Source of the DNA: Liolophura sinensis
Lineage: Eukaryota > Mollusca > Polyplacophora > Chitonida > Chitonidae
NCBI RefSeq assembly: GCF_032854445.1
Contig: NC_088299.1
Span: 7,108,324 to 7,172,323 of the forward strand
Length of the DNA stretch: 64,000 nt
Reading direction: 5' to 3'
A model generated the notes under the pieces. That model had not been told where the DNA came from, did no database searches, and worked only from the letters and a program-made list of their open reading frames with translations. Positions 21,075 through 34,845 of this stretch are shown one piece after another. Each line of letters starts with the position of its first letter. The first letter of the stretch is position 1. A program made the position numbers and the translations under genes.

Positions 21075-21273
21075 TTTAACAGAAAGTTTGTTGTCTGAGT
21101 GATGCTTGAATGTATTCTGCTATTTCAACACGTTCTGTTAAATATAACACATTCTATAAATTCAACACAACAATTCTGTTAGACTAACAGGATATTATGT
21201 TGAATATGACATCATACTATATTATAATAACAGAATATATTCTAGCATCACTCAGACAACAGACTTTCTGTTG
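21075..21273. mobile_element. MITE-like element, family A copy 2
   Basis: Terminal inverted repeats of ~45 bp: TTAACAGAAAGTTTGTTGTC and TGAGTGATGCT at the left; the right end reads the same on the other strand (CCAACAGAAAGTCTGTTGTC, TGAGTGATGCT). The interior is AT-rich. Shared ends with 14531-14742 define a family. Confidence 0.85.
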
Positions 21274-21275
21274 GA

Positions 21276-21524
21276 ATGAAGAGATTTTTTTGTGTATGTT
21301 CCCGCGATTCATTTGTTCTAGTGGCATTAGTGGCGACAAGCCAACTTCACATACTGGTCCTCTGTGGCTCAGACGATTTGACTGAGGGAACATTTTGGGT
21401 CAGCCGATTTTTCGAACTCAGAAAACCGAGTCATTATGAACAGACAGGCAAAGAAATTGAAGAGTCGTGGTATTTTTTTGACGACTCACAAGTGCAATCC
21501 GGACGCTTTACTCGTGACCTATAA
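21276..21524 (+). other. Unassigned 82-codon open frame
   Basis: Starts with ATG, a basic pair and a hydrophobic stretch (FVLVALVATSQLHILVL) and runs to TAA. No family recognised, no splice context, and it abuts a mobile element. Recorded as an open frame, not as a gene. Confidence 0.15.
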
Positions 21525-21629
21525 TGTACAGTTAAAACGTCCTCTTTAAGTCGTCAGTATGCAACATCACGGTGATTAAGCTCACGTAACGTGACTGCCC
21601 CTTTGAGAAACGGCCCCAAGAGATCAAAT

Positions 21630-21860
21630 TCGGGTTGGTACTTGTTGCTGCCTCGCTTGGCGCTCAGCCTTGAGAGGATAGAACAAGGAAACAGGACTGG
21701 TTCGCCCGGTGTCAGTGAAATGTGACTGGGTGGAGTGTCATGTCTGGTGTCTTCGGCATGATACTTCAGTGGCGGCAGCACTTGGGCAGCATGGACTCAC
21801 CCTGCCACAGTTAAGAAGACACAGCGTATGTGCACCCCTAATGAATCCAATTCATCAGAT
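21630..21860 (+). mobile_element. Second SINE-like family, copy 3
   Basis: TTGTTGCTGCCTCGCTTGGC, GTGAAATGTGACTGGGTGG, TCTTCGGCATGATACTTCAG and GGCGGCAGCACTTGGGCAGC align with the copy at 13490. The GAGTACGACGT tail is absent, so it is 3'-truncated. Confidence 0.75.
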
Positions 21861-22401
21861 GACTGGAATATTGAATAAGACATCCGTAAAGCCCCATACA
21901 AAAATACACACACACAGGTATACTCAGAATTCATCAAGCTTTTTTCTTATGAAGACGAGGTGTCACATACTGTGCCTTCTTGTGGCAGGATCCTCCAAAC
22001 GCAATGCCAGAAAGACAAAACTACAAATCCCAGTGTGTCAGATGGACTCTGAGTTATGGTGAACTTACCAGTTAGCTATAAATGCACACCTTCCTTTCAT
22101 ATAACAACAAAAATGATAAGGAAACATCAACATATAATTAGGTTCGGTTTATTTGAAATCAACACCATATTCACAGACTGATGTTGAGGAAAGCAACATT
22201 ACACTGACACGTGTGCATACAGGAATATTTTACACCACGATAACCTTGTTGGATTACCTTATATCATGATTTAAAACGCTAATACCAGAATCGCTTGTAG
22301 GCCAAATAACAGCCTAACGGGTGAACACCTGTTCATGTATACCAAACACGTGCGCATCACTGAATCCAGAATGTCGCATTGGAAATTGTTATTACATAGA
22401 T

Positions 22402-22462
22402 TTACAGTGTGAATTTTCATTTCCATTAATCAGATTACAGTGTGAATTTTCATTTCCACTAG
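22402..22462. repeat. 33-bp VNTR, two copies
   Basis: Unit TTACAGTGTGAATTTTCATT followed by TCCATTAATCAGA. The matching place in the other copy (29176-29302) has four units. Confidence 0.9.
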
Positions 22463-25400
22463 ATTTCCAATCAGAGATAAAATATATGTACACAGTAAAT
22501 GTTACAAATAACTTATGATGTTACATTAAAAGTAAGCCATATCACGAAATCAGGCTCCGATTTGTAGAAACGAACTCAAATCTGAGCACGTAGTTTCTCA
22601 AGTTTCTTCCGAATATGATCAACTCAGTTTTGACGTTTCATTTTGACCATGCATATGTAGAAGAAACTAACTTTTTAAACTCTTTCTCAAACTTTAGTTT
22701 GTTTCGTGAAATCAGGTCCTGGGAAGATAGAGAGATGAGAATACAAAATGCATTAGGAGTAAAATTACAGATAACACACAAAAAAATGGATTACAGCAAA
22801 ACAGGTACATGCATGTCTAGCTAGAAATAAGTGTAATTATGACAGTTTTATACCAAGAGTCAGAAGATACCTGCCAAAAGATTCAACCGCAGATTCTTGG
22901 TCTTTAAAATTACATGTATTGGCAAAAAATTAGTTGATTTTCTTGGATATCGGTTAACATTTTTAGGATATTTTCTCGAAACTGGTCAACTCTATGCATA
23001 ATTAGTTCATAGCACATAATAACTCATGATTGTGGTCAACAAGGAAAAAATATCTGCTTAATGACAAATTAGTTTCTATGAATGTTTCATACGAATCGGC
23101 CCTACAGACTTTTTTAAAAACCGAACGAAGCATTAGAATCCGCGATATGAAGACTGTGAATACCATAGTATATACAACCAATTCAAACCTAAAAGTAAAC
23201 ACTACAGAAAAATGAATACGGTTAATAATTCAAATCGTGGTTCTCAAAAAGTAGATAATACTCTATACGAACTGTACGCTTTAACAAGCTGCACGAGTAT
23301 CCTTACTTAAGGTTTTATGTGTAAAATATCTGAACAAGTTTGATGAGTATAATACATGTTTTTCCATTCACTGGTGAATGGATTCAATGAGAATATCCAC
23401 AACAGATTCAATGGGAATATCCACAACCAACTCATCGGTTTCGGACTTGAAAGAGAAAACAGATTTCAAGCTTTGTTCGCAAATGCCCGAGGATGTCCTA
23501 AGATTTGCATGGATCCATAGTAATATATACCTACACAGTGCACATATTTACACGAAGAACCATTCGATATGGATTTAAGCAGATTTTTTTTAGAAATACA
23601 CGCGTATTAAGTCTGTACATGCAGTGTTTGTGAGTAATAGTACATATCTGACTGTACAAAAACCGCTTCAGCCCCATATAGGTCTCGACTCTTTGACTGG
23701 TGTTAGAAAACACTGTGCTAATACTAGCGCTCAGGCCGTGAAAAAAAAACCCCACTTTGTTAATGTATTAAACTTGCGCTTACATTTCTAACAGAAGATT
23801 CTGTTTGTCATATGGGTTTGGGTGTTAAAATCACGACATTTGCTTCCAGTATAACGCACTGTAGTGCAATTAACGGAATTTTTGAAGGAAAATTCCCTGA
23901 ACCTTCTACGAGAATTAAATATACTGTAATCGTTTCATAAATATCTTGTTAACGTGACCAAAAGCGTCACAGTCAACCAACATTTCAATTGTGCAACTCT
24001 GCACACTGAAGAAAGTTTGTCAAGACGGACAATGGCACGTAGCGAACAGGACCTACACCTGTGCGTGTGAACAGTGGTGTACATAGTTTTGGAAGCGGAA
24101 CTTCGCTGTCAATTCTCAAGATTGTGTAGACAAGTAAATACTTTGGATACTATGCACTGCTTTCACACGGTGCAATTTATCGTGAAAATATGACGAATGA
24201 TTTGCAGTATTCGACAAATGTAGCTCGTTCTGTTTAATTAGACCACTCGAATTCGACGAGAGGATATGATAAATTGCACAATGTGAACGCCATTTACCAT
24301 ATACGACGTGTACTCTGGCCACAACATAAAACTTTACACCATTTTTATAGGAATTAAAAAATTAATTAACTGCAGGTATTTCGGCCTCTTGGAGAACTTC
24401 ACCGTACCTTGAAAAATGGTCGAACAGGACGAGAGAAGCTAGTTCTCTAACATGCAGACTTCTTTTTTCTGTTTTGTTTTTTCTTTAAAGGCAAAATTGT
24501 TATCCAAATACTTTTGTAATAACCTCTTAAAGGAGATCCCGAATGATCCCCTATGATTACAGGTAATACAGGTGCATGTGTGATGTTTTGACAAGCATAC
24601 CACATCAAAGAAGGGCAAGCCAAAATTAAGACAATTTTTTCATGACATAACATGAAGTATTATGTCATGCACCTAAGACTGTAAGTGGAAATACAGAGCA
24701 AACTATCCTTCACACTAAGATATCACATATGATCACTGTCCCACAAATTGTTTTGATTTTATTTGTAAAATGTCCAAGCTTATTAAAATGGGATTTAAAA
24801 ATATCTAACAAACCTTTACTACTAATGAGAATATACACAGACAGTGGACCAAAAATCTGTCACACTTCTGACTGATCACGTAAGTCAGTGATTTTATTTC
24901 TTTTGCTTTTATCAACTTATATGTACGCCTAAAAACAGTTACATCTATTTACTCCACAATACAGATCAGTTTTTATTATACAAACATGCGCACAGCAAAC
25001 TTTGATGCTATCCACTTGATGGAAGTTTTAACGTATTTTCTGGATGAGTAATAAAATAGCTGCATCACATATTCACATACATCGTCATTTGATCCTTCAG
25101 ACAAAAAAGGGAATCATTTTAAGAAATACGTTCAATACAAGCAGAGGCTCCTGAATTGACCTTGGAAGTTCACTTCAAACTCTCTTAAATTTACACAGTA
25201 AGCAAAAGCTATCTTTCCTCAATTTACCACTTCTCATTTCGTCTACACACAAGAAAAGAAGACTAACTGAAAACTGGCTCAAAAATGTTTCCAGCCATGC
25301 AAGTAAAAGCCAAAGATATACATGTGCACATACATAATTAATAGCGAAGTGTTATGCACACATGGGCGTCGGAGAAAACTGATTAGTATTGATCACTCAA

Positions 25401-26515
25401 ATGTCATAGTATAATTGGCTTTTTCTTCAAAATTACACCAAGAGAGATCAAATGAATCCTGCTTCAAACTTTGTTTTATAAGTCACTGTCTGAGTCATTA
25501 ATTAGTCACTTTGTTATCAATACGGCAAGGTATATTCGCCTGAATTAAAAAACAAATAAATACAATTTGCCTCAGCGGATTGAAAACCAGAGGGTTTACT
25601 TTGGTGTTTGGATAGATTTAACTACTTCTAGTTTTTACAGTGGAGCAGTCGGTGGCATCTCGATGGAAGATTGAAACATTCAGCATAAAGAAATATTCTG
25701 TACAGCAGTCAGGAAAACCCTGGCACAAGACGAGAGAACATTAATTCATCTACTTGTATAATAAGAAAATATGCATGACAAACACTTAATGAATCTGTAC
25801 AAAATATGAAGACTACCCCCTTCAAAAATACCTCATTACAAATAAAGCAACGATTACGCATTTATACGATCGTAACCCACTTAATTTTATTTATTTATTT
25901 TTTTGATGATCCTGGAGTGTTACACATACACACCTAATGAGGAAATCTTTGGAACAATGTTCAAATATTTATCATTCCATTTCCTTCTGTCTGTAACAGG
26001 CTCCACTACTGCCATGTGAAATCACTCTTTCAACACATATCCCTCCCAACAGCTTAGTCTTGAATACACTCACTCCCCTCCCCCTCCCCCTAAAAAAAAC
26101 AACACAAAGCTCTAAATGAGCAAACCCTTACTAACTTCACATATCACCATCTTATAGAATTTCATTTTACATTATTCATAACTTACCTAGAGGAAGATTC
26201 TCACAGATTTGGGAATGTAACGCACAGATGCTTAGCAAATAGTGCCAAAAAAAGCAGTTCTAAAACCATTTCATCCACATTTTGAGAAAATGGGATTGGC
26301 TTAATAATCACCAAAGAAAACAAGGACTACTCATAAACTACAAATTTTTATCTCCTTCATTTTACTATTTTGATATCTATCTACCAACATTCATAACATT
26401 AAAAAGAAATAAATATGTCAACCATGTCAATGTATGCAGGCAATCAGTCGAACCTTCAAATGCACAATCAAACGGTTTCCTGAGGTCTCCAGCCACAGTT
26501 GTTACACAATATCCC

Positions 26516-26998
26516 GACTCTGACAGACCTGTATTTAGCCAAGCTCTCTCAAAACTAAAACATGACAATTCTTTATTTCGCACAGGTCTCTCTGCACCAA
26601 AACATGGTAGTTCTATATGTGACCAAGGACTCTCAGCACTAAAACATGATAGTTCCTTATATGGCACAGGTCTCTATGCACCAGAACGTGATAGTTCCTT
26701 ATCTGGCATAGGTCTCTCTGCACCAAAACATGACAGTACTGTAAGTGGTCAACTAAAACATGACAGTTCCTTATCTGACCATGTCACTCAGCTCCAAAAC
26801 ATGATAGTTCCTTATCTGGCAAAGGTCACTCATCACTAGAGGATGACAGTTCCTCACCTGGCCAAGGTCACTCAGCGCTAAAACATGATAGTTCCTTATC
26901 TGGCAAAGGTCACTCAGCACTAGAGGATGCCAGTTCCTCACCTGGCCAAGGTCACTCAGGGTTAAAACATGACATTTCCTTATCTGGCCAAAGTCATA
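26516..26998. repeat. Degenerate ~40-bp array (left copy)
   Basis: About a dozen diverged units of CTAAAACATGATAGTTCCTT with ATCTGGCAAAGGTCACTCAG. Part lies in an open frame (26282-26839) with repeats of the type GLSAPKHDSSLSG. That frame stops inside the array and has no other gene-like property. Confidence 0.85.
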
Positions 26999-27175
26999 CT
27001 TATTACATCTATGCCTTTATCTAAAATTTGTTTCAGAAGTATTTGGTGTTACTACAGTAAGAACATGCTCATGAGTGTGAACAAAGTTGACTGACAATGA
27101 CTCTTGACTAGTGTGAGATTTGCGGATCAAGCACATACATTTACACTACTATATAGATGGACTTTAGGGACTCGG

Positions 27176-28030
27176 GTTAACAAACTGTGTACATGTATAA
27201 AAGCCCTTCAGTGCTGTCTCTGGCTCCAGATTCAGCATTGTAGGACCATGTTAACAAACTGTGTACATGTGTAAAAGCCCTTCAGTGCTGTCTCTGGCTC
27301 CAGATTCAGCATTGTAGGACCATGTTAACAAACTGTGTACATGTGTAAAAACCCTTCAGTGCTGTCTCTGGATCCAGATTCAGCATTGTAGGACCATGTT
27401 AACAAACTGTGTACATGTATAAAAGCCCTTCAGTGCTGTCTCTGGCTCCAGATTCAGCATTGTAGGACCATGTTAACAAACTGTGTACATGTGTAAAAGC
27501 CCTTCAGTGCTGTCTCTGGCTCCAGATTCAGTTTTGTGGAACCATGTTAACAAACTGTGTACATGTATAAAAGCCCTTCAGTGCTGTCTCTGGCTCCAGA
27601 TTCAGCATTGTAGGACCATGTTAACAAACTGTGTACATGTATAAAAGCCCTTCAGTGCTGTCTCTGGCTCCAGATTCAGCATTGTAGGACCATGTTAACA
27701 AACTGTGTACATGTATAAAAGCCCTTCAGTGCTGTCTCTGGCTCCAGATTCAGTTTTGTGGAACCATGTTAACAAACTGTGTACATGTATAAAAGCCCTT
27801 CAGTGCTGTCTCTGGCTCCAGATTCAGTTTTGTGGAACCATGTTAACAAACTGTGTACATGTATAAAAGCCCTTCAGTGCTGTCTCTGGCTCCAGATTCA
27901 GCATTGCAGGACCATGTTAACAAACTGTGTACATGTATAAAAGCCCTTCAGTGCTGTCTCTGGCTCCAGATTCAGTTTTGTGGAACCATGTTAACAAACT
28001 GTGTACATGTGTAAAAACCCTTCAGTGCAG
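27176..28030. repeat. 74-bp minisatellite (left copy)
   Basis: About 11.5 copies of a 74-bp unit beginning GTTAACAAACTGTGTACATG, then TATAAAAGCCCTTCAGTGCT, and a choice of GCATTGTAGGACC or TTTTGTGGAACC near the end. The order of variant units is the same in the right copy. Confidence 0.95.
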
Positions 28031-28503
28031 TGTGACCGTCACCCCCATCCCATATCATCCCCTCCCCTCCCTTGCTTTCCAACACCCCAAGTCTTGTGTA
28101 GTTTTCTTTCTATCACAAGAAAATACCATTAGCTAACGAGCAAAGGAAAACTGAAGTCAAATAAAATATACAATATACATATTTTGTCACCATTTGTCAC
28201 GTCTGTGTGTTTGAGCTTGTCAGTGAAACTGCGTAGATAACATAGTTTTTAGGTGCACTTTTACTACAACAATTACTAAAAGCAAACTTGCTTTAAGTGT
28301 AAAAATTTACGTCTCCCAAGGTCGAATTGATGAACAGATCATTGTGATAACTTGTACTCTCAGACTTAAAATCTCTTGCATTAACACTTCCAATCACAGA
28401 CTAAAAAATGGACATTCATGTACATGTGAAACGTTTGAACCCCTCACTTTAAATTTAAATTCAATTTAAAGCAACATTATTCACAGCATCAGCAACCTAT
28501 GAA

Positions 28504-28703
28504 NNNNNNNNNNNNNNNNNNNNNNNNNNNNNNNNNNNNNNNNNNNNNNNNNNNNNNNNNNNNNNNNNNNNNNNNNNNNNNNNNNNNNNNNNNNNNNNNN
28601 NNNNNNNNNNNNNNNNNNNNNNNNNNNNNNNNNNNNNNNNNNNNNNNNNNNNNNNNNNNNNNNNNNNNNNNNNNNNNNNNNNNNNNNNNNNNNNNNNNNN
28701 NNN
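28504..28703. other. Assembly gap, exactly 200 N
   Basis: A placeholder of unknown true length. The left contig ends at an A run and the right contig begins in a T run, both homopolymer positions in the paired copy. Confidence 0.99.
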
Positions 28704-29175
28704 TTTTTCTTATGAAGACGAGGTGTCACATACTGTGTCTTCTTGTGGCAGGATCCTCCAAACGTAATGCCAGAAAGACAAAACTACAAATCCCAGTGTG
28801 TCAGATGGACTCGCATGCACCTTTAAGTTATGGTGAACTTACCAGTTAGCTATAAATGCACACTTTCCTTCCATATAACAACAAAAATAATAAGGAAACA
28901 TTAACATATAATTTGGTTCGGTTTATTTGAAATCAACACCATATTCACAGACTGATGTTAAGGAAAGCAACATTACACTGACACGTGTGCATACAGGAAT
29001 ATTTTACACCAAGATAACCTTGTTGGATTACCTTATATCATGATTTAAAACGCTCATACCAGAAACACTTGTAGGCCAAATAACAGCCTAACGGGTGAAC
29101 ACCTGTTCATGTATACCAAACACGTGCGCATCACTGAATCCAGAATGCCGCATTGGAAATTGTTATTACATAGAT

Positions 29176-29302
29176 TTACAGTGTGAATTTTCATTTCCAT
29201 CAATCAGATTACAGTGTGAATTTTCATTTCCATCAATCAGATTACAGTGTGAATTTTCATTTCCATCAATCAGATTACAGTGTGAATTTTCATTTCCACT
29301 AG
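29176..29302. repeat. 33-bp VNTR, four copies
   Basis: Same unit as 22402-22462 but four repeats, a length polymorphism between the two copies. Confidence 0.9.
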
Positions 29303-32300
29303 ATTTCCAATCAGAGATAAAATATATGTACACAGTAAATGTTACAAATAACTTATGATGTTACATTAAAAGTAAGCCATATCACGAAATCAGGCTCCGA
29401 TTTGTAGAAACGAACTCAAATTTGAGCTCGTAGTTTCTCAAGTTTCTTCCGAATATGATCAACTCAGTTTTGACGTTTCATTTTGACCATGCATATGTAG
29501 AAGAAACTAACTTTTTAAACTCTTTCTCAAACTTTAGTTTGTTTCGTGAAATCAGGTCCTGGGAAGATAGAGATGAGAATACAAAATGCATTAGGAGTAA
29601 AAATAAAGATAACACACAAAAAAATGGATTACAGCAAAACAGGTACATGCATGTCTAGCTAGAAATAAGTGTAATTATGACAGTTTTATACCAAGAGTCA
29701 GAAGATACCTGCCAAAAGATTCAACCGCAGATTCTTGGTCTTTAAAATTACATGTATTGGCAAAAAAATTAGTTGATTTTCTTGGATATCGATTAACATT
29801 TTTAGGATATTTTCTCCAAACTGGTCAACTCTATGCATAATTAGTTCATAGCACATATTAACTCATGATTGTGGTCAACAAGGAAAAAATATCTGCTTAA
29901 TGACAAATTAGTTTCTATGAATGTTTCATACGAATCGGCCCTACAGGCTTTTTTAAAAACCGAACGAAGCATTAGAATCCGCGATATGAAGATTGTGAAT
30001 ACCATAGTATATACAACCAATTCAAACCTAAAAGTAAACACTACAGAAAAATGAATACGGTTAATAATTCAAATCGTGGTTCTCAAAAAGTAGATAATAC
30101 TCTATACGAACTGTACGCTTTAACAAGCTGCACGAGTATCATTACTTAAGGTTTTATATGTAAAATATCTGAACAAGTTTGATGAGTATAATACATGTTT
30201 TCCCATTCACTGGTGAATGGATTCAATGGGAATATCCACAACAGATTCAATGGGAATATCCACAACCAACTCATCGGTTTCGGACTTGAAAGAGAAAACA
30301 GATTTCAAGCTTTGTTCGCAAATGCCCGAGGATGTCCTAAGACTTGCATGGATCCATAGTAATATATACCTACACAGAGCACATATTTACACGAAGAACC
30401 ATTCGATATGGATTTAAGCAGATTTTTTAGAAATATACGCGTATTAAGTCTGTACATGCAGTGTTTGTGAGTAATAGTACATATCCGACTGTACAAAAAC
30501 CGCTTCAGCCCCATATAGGTCTCGACTCTTTGACTGGTGTTAGAAAACACTGTGCTAATACTAGCGCTCAGGCTGTGAAAAAAAAAAAACCCACTTTGTT
30601 AATGTATTAAACTTGTGCTTACATTTCTAACAGAAGATTCTGTTTGTCATATGGGTTTGGGTGTTAAAATCACGACATTTGCTTCCAGTATAACGCACTG
30701 TAGTGCAATTAACGGAATTTTTGAAGGAAAATTCCCTGAACCCTCTACGAGAATTAAATATACTGTAATCGTTTCATAAATATCTTGTTAACGTGACCAA
30801 AAGCGTCACAGTCAACCAACATTTCAATTGTGCAACTCTGCACACTGAAGAAAGTTTGTCAAGACGGACAATGGCACGTAGCGAACAGGACCTACACCTG
30901 TGCGTTTGAACAGTGGTGTACATAGTTTTGGAAGCGGAACTTCGCTGTCAATTCTCAAGATTGTGTAGACAAGTAAATACTTTGGATACTATGCACTGCT
31001 TTCACACGCTGCAATTTATCGTGAAAATATGACGAATGATTTGTTTCTGTTTAATTAGACCACTCGAATTCGACGAGAGGATATGATAAATTGCACAATG
31101 TGAACGCCATTTACCATATACGACGTGTACTCTGGCCACAACATAAAACTTTACACCATTTTTATAGGAATTAAAAAATTAATTAACTGCAGGTATTTCG
31201 GCCTCTTGGAGCACTTCACCGTACCTTGAAAAATGGTCGAACAGGACGAGAGAAGCTAGTTCTCTAACATGCAGACTTCTTTTTTCTGTTTTGTTTTTTC
31301 TTTAAAGGCAAAATTGTTATCCAAATACTTTTGTAATAACCTCTTAAAGGAGATCCCGAATGATCCCCTATGATTACAGGTAATACAGGTGCATGTGTGA
31401 TGTTTTGACAAGCATACCACATCAAAGAAGGGCAAGCCAAAATTAAGACAATTTTTCATGACATAACATGAAGTATTATGTCATGCACCTAAGACTGTAA
31501 GTGGAAATACAGAGCAAACTATCCTTCACACTAAGATATCACATATGATCACTGTCCCACAAATTGTTTTGATTTTATTTGTAAAATGTCCAAGCTTATT
31601 AAAATGGGATTTAAAAATATCTAACAAACCTTTACTACTAATGAGAATATACACAGACAGTGGACCAAAAATCTGTCACACTTCTGACTGATCACGTAAG
31701 TCAGTGATTTTATTTCTTTTGCTTTTATCAACTTATATGTACGCCTAAAAACAGTTACATCTATTTACTCCACAATACAGATCAGTTTTTATTATACAAA
31801 CATGCGCACAGCAAACTTTGATGCTATCCACTTGATGGAAGTTTTAACGTATTTTCTGGATGAGTAATAAAATAGCTGCATCACATATTCACATACATCG
31901 TCATTTGATCCTTCAGACAAAAAAGGGAATCATTTTAAGAAATACGTTCAATACAAGCAGAGGCTCCTGAATTGACCTTGGAAGTTCACTTCAAACTCTC
32001 TTAAATTTACACAGTAAGCAAAAGCTATCTTTCCTCAATTTACCACTTCTCATTTCGTCTACACACAAGAAAAGAAGACTAACTGAAAACTGGCTCAAAA
32101 ATGTTTCCAGCCATGCAAGTAAAAGCCAAAGATATACATGTGCACATACATAATTAATAGCGAAGTGTTATGCACACATGGGCGTCGGAGAAAACTGATT
32201 AGTATTGATCACTCAAATGTCATAGTATAATTGGCTTTTTCTTCAAAATTACACCAAGAGAGATCAAATGAATCCTGCTTCAAACTTTGTTTTATAAGTC

Positions 32301-33330
32301 ACTGTCTGAGTCATTAATTAGTCACTTTGTTATCAATACGGCAAGGTATATTCGCCTGAATTAAAAAACAAATAAATACAATTTGCCTCAGCGGATTGAA
32401 AACCAGAGGGTTTACTTTGGTGTTTGGATAGATTTAACTATTTCTAGTTTTTACAGTGGAGCAGTCGGTGGCATCTCGATGGAAGATTGAAACATTCAGC
32501 ATAAAGAAATATTCTGTACAGCAGTCAGGAAAACCCTGGCACAAGACGAGAGAACATTAATTCATCTACTTGTATAATAAGAAAATATGCATGACAAACA
32601 CTTAATGAATCTGTACAAAATATGAAGACTACCCCCTTCAAAAATACCTCATTACAAATAAAGCAACGATTACGCATTTATACGATCGTAACCCACTTAA
32701 TTTTATTTATTTATTTTTTTGATGATCCTGGAGTGTTACACATACACACCTAATGAGGAAATCTTTGGAACAATGTTCAAATATTTATCATTCCATTTCC
32801 TTCTGTCTGTAACAGGCTCCACTACTGCCATGTGAAATCACTCTTTCAACACATATCCCTCCCAACAGCTTAGTCTTGAATACACTCACTCCCCTCCCCC
32901 TCCCCCTAAAAAAACAACACAAAGCTCTAAATGAGCAAACCCTTACTAACTTCACATATCACCATCTTATAGAATTTCATTTTACATTATTCATAACTTA
33001 CCTAGAGGAAGATTCTCACAGATTTGGGAATGTAACGCACAGATGCTTAGCAAATAGTGCCAAAAAAAGCAGTTCTAAAACCATTTCATCCACATTTTGA
33101 GAAAATGGGATTGGCTTAATAATCACCAAAGAAAACAAGGACTACTCATAAACTACAAATTTTTATCTCCTTCATTTTACTATTTTGATATCTATCTACC
33201 AACATTCATAACATTAAAAAGAAATAAATATGTCAACCATGTCAATGTATGCAGGCAATCAGTCGAACCTTCAAATGCACAATCAAACGGTTTCCTGAGG
33301 TCTCCAGCCACAGTTGTTACACAATATCCC

Positions 33331-33813
33331 GACTCTGACAGACCTGTATTTAGCCAAGCTCTCTCAAAACTAAAACATGACAATTCTTTATTTCGAACAG
33401 GTCTCTCTGCACCAAAACATGGTAGTTCTATATGTGACCAAGGACTCTCAGCACTAAAACATGATAGTTCCTTATATGGCACAGGTCTCTATGCACCAGA
33501 ACGTGATAGTTCCTTATCTGGCATAGGTCTCTCTGCACCAAAACATGACAGTACTGTAAGTGGTCAACTAAAACATGACAGTTCCTTATCTGACCATGTC
33601 ACTCAGCTCCAAAACATGATAGTTCCTTATCTGGCAAAGGTCACTCATCACTAGAGGATGACAGTTCCTCACCTGGCCAAGGTCACTCAGCGCTAAAACA
33701 TGATAGTTCCTTATCTGGCAAAGGTCACTCAGCACTAGAGGATGCCAGTTCCTCACCTGGCCAAGGTCACTCAGGGTTAAAACATGACATTTCCTTATCT
33801 GGCCAAAGTCATA
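33331..33813. repeat. Degenerate ~40-bp array (right copy)
   Basis: Counterpart of 26516-26998, nearly base-identical, including the open frame 33097-33654. Confidence 0.85.
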
Positions 33814-33990
33814 CTTATTACATCTATGCCTTTATCTAAAATTTGTTTCAGAAGTATTTGGTGTTACTACAGTAAGAACATGCTCATGAGTGTGAACAAA
33901 GTTGACTGACAATGACTCTTGACTAGTGTGAGATTTGCGGATCAAGCACATACATTTACACTACTATATAGATGGACTTTAGGGACTCGG

Positions 33991-34845
33991 GTTAACAAAC
34001 TGTGTACATGTATAAAAGCCCTTCAGTGCTGTCTCTGGCTCCAGATTCAGCATTGTAGGACCATGTTAACAAACTGTGTACATGTGTAAAAGCCCTTCAG
34101 TGCTGTCTCTGGCTCCAGATTCAGCATTGTAGGACCATGTTAACAAACTGTGTACATGTGTAAAAACCCTTCAGTGCTGTCTCTGGATCCAGATTCAGCA
34201 TTGTAGGACCATGTTAACAAACTGTGTACATGTATAAAAGCCCTTCAGTGCTGTCTCTGGCTCCAGATTCAGCATTGTAGGACCATGTTAACAAACTGTG
34301 TACATGTGTAAAAGCCCTTCAGTGCTGTCTCTGGCTCCAGATTCAGTTTTGTGGAACCATGTTAACAAACTGTGTACATGTATAAAAGCCCTTCAGTGCT
34401 GTCTCTGGCTCCAGATTCAGCATTGTAGGACCATGTTAACAAACTGTGTACATGTATAAAAGCCCTTCAGTGCTGTCTCTGGCTCCAGATTCAGCATTGT
34501 AGGACCATGTTAACAAACTGTGTACATGTATAAAAGCCCTTCAGTGCTGTCTCTGGCTCCAGATTCAGTTTTGTGGAACCATGTTAACAAACTGTGTACA
34601 TGTATAAAAGCCCTTCAGTGCTGTCTCTGGCTCCAGATTCAGTTTTGTGGAACCATGTTAACAAACTGTGTACATGTATAAAAGCCCTTCAGTGCTGTCT
34701 CTGGCTCCAGATTCAGCATTGCAGGACCATGTTAACAAACTGTGTACATGTATAAAAGCCCTTCAGTGCTGTCTCTGGCTCCAGATTCAGTTTTGTGGAA
34801 CCATGTTAACAAACTGTGTACATGTGTAAAAACCCTTCAGTGCAG
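33991..34845. repeat. 74-bp minisatellite (right copy)
   Basis: Counterpart of 27176-28030 with the same number and order of variant units. Confidence 0.95.

Larger units (their letters stand above)
21941..28503. repeat. ~6.6 kb duplicated segment, left copy
   Basis: Direct repeat of 28704-35318. Offsets are constant over long stretches (for example, 26282 pairs with 33097). The segment holds no recognised gene. It contains a 33-bp VNTR, a ~40-bp degenerate array and a 74-bp minisatellite. The right ~4 kb are almost identical between copies; the left ~2.5 kb show substitutions and indels. It ends at CCTATGAA beside the gap. Confidence 0.95.

Noticed and set aside
26282-26839. 185-codon gene with GLSAPKHDSSLSG-type repeats
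   Set aside because: The frame covers only part of a degenerate ~40-bp array and stops inside it; the copy at 33097-33654 is allelic or duplicated and gives no independent support.
28481-28849. Open frames spanning the N run
   Set aside because: They exist only because N was translated as X.
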